DNA of 64,000 nt, taken from Macrothele yani (Eukaryota > Arthropoda > Arachnida > Araneae > Macrothelidae). The position numbers were made by a program, and so were the translations under genes. Positions 63,719 to 64,000 of the stretch are shown here, in pieces (within the stretch, counting starts at the first letter, position 1; each line of letters starts with the position of its first letter). The stretch covers positions 16,531,921 through 16,595,920 of the forward strand of contig CM077005.1 in assembly GCA_039090855.1 (NCBI GenBank), read 5' to 3'. The notes under the pieces are model-generated. The model made no database searches. It was not told where the DNA came from and saw only the letters and a list, made by a program, of their open reading frames with translations.

Positions 63719-64000
63719 TATATACTAAGGAATTTCCTCTCCAAATCGCCACGTGCCCAACCAACACATCACGTGACTTTAGAACGTGACTGGTGTGTAT
63801 TTAATCTTTCTTTGTTTGTCTCGTGTAACCATAATCATATTTAAATTGCAACATTTTAATTTTGCACTTTGTCCTATGCTGTTAACCTCGAAAAATCCAT
63901 CCGTCGTTGAGCAAAAGCTTGTCTCAACGACTGATTTCCAATTCTGTACGCTAGTAAACGGATAGTTATTTTAGAGAATTGCTGATGTAAGATATAATTT
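63719..64000. other. Unassigned sequence
   Basis: No gene or repeat is recognised to the end of the window. Confidence 0.4.

Overview
This 64-kb window looks like intergenic DNA from a large, repeat-rich animal genome, most probably an arthropod. The evidence is the density of Tc1/mariner DNA transposons, RTE-clade LINEs with GAT-type microsatellite tails, several tRNA-derived SINE families with Pol III A/B boxes, a Penelope-like remnant and hAT remnants. I found no convincing single-copy host gene, no rRNA, no CRISPR and no bacterial-style operon. The species cannot be named from the sequence. Nearly every long open frame is a transposase or reverse-transcriptase piece, or the antisense shadow of one.

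Layout. 1-10 kb: a near full-length decayed RTE LINE (959-4130, minus), the 3' tail of a second RTE behind it, a partial tandem-repeat element (family Y), two SINE-A copies, a Tc1 (7957-9363) and a hAT C-terminal remnant. 10-14.7 kb: a foldback-like element (10274-13352) whose inverted termini are built of ~15-bp subrepeats, then a short 155-bp tandem repeat. 15-21 kb: a mariner, a dispersed non-coding repeat, SINE-A and a Tc1. 21.7-24.3 kb: a TIR-bounded array of ~152-bp monomers in a three-monomer higher-order pattern, split by a SINE with a 12-bp target duplication. 25-28 kb: an RTE copy with a 495-codon uninterrupted RT frame, and a mariner remnant. 28.8-32.2 kb: a three-level nest, Tc1 inside a hAT-like element inside a different Tc1. 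33-36.7 kb: a chimeric Tc1/mariner block, a decayed mariner and another Tc1. 37-39 kb: a 38-bp minisatellite interrupted by a long-TIR element flanked by TTAA. 39.8-41.5 kb: a Tc1 fragment abutting a Penelope-like GIY-YIG domain. 43-48 kb: a nearly intact Tc1, a Tc3-like Tc1, a 61-bp-arm hairpin and a decayed mariner-like element. 48-55.6 kb: SINEs and family X, TIR-bounded 147-150-bp tandem repeats. 55.6-63.7 kb: a mariner, three Tc1 elements, two facing RTE fragments, and an inverted pair of tRNA-like modules.

Functionally this is a graveyard. Every DNA-transposon transposase I could read carries at least one stop, frameshift or catalytic substitution. The least damaged are the nested Tc1 at 29485-30913 (one stop codon) and the Tc1 at 43099-44515 (lost start plus one frameshift). 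The most unusual material is structural: two unrelated TIR-bounded elements made of nucleosome-length tandem repeats, the foldback element, several long hairpins or snap-back duplications, a possible DD32E Tc1 lineage, and a SINE family with its tRNA-like module inside the element rather than at the 5' end. Coordinates of degenerate elements are approximate to about 10-30 bp unless a TIR and target duplication are described.
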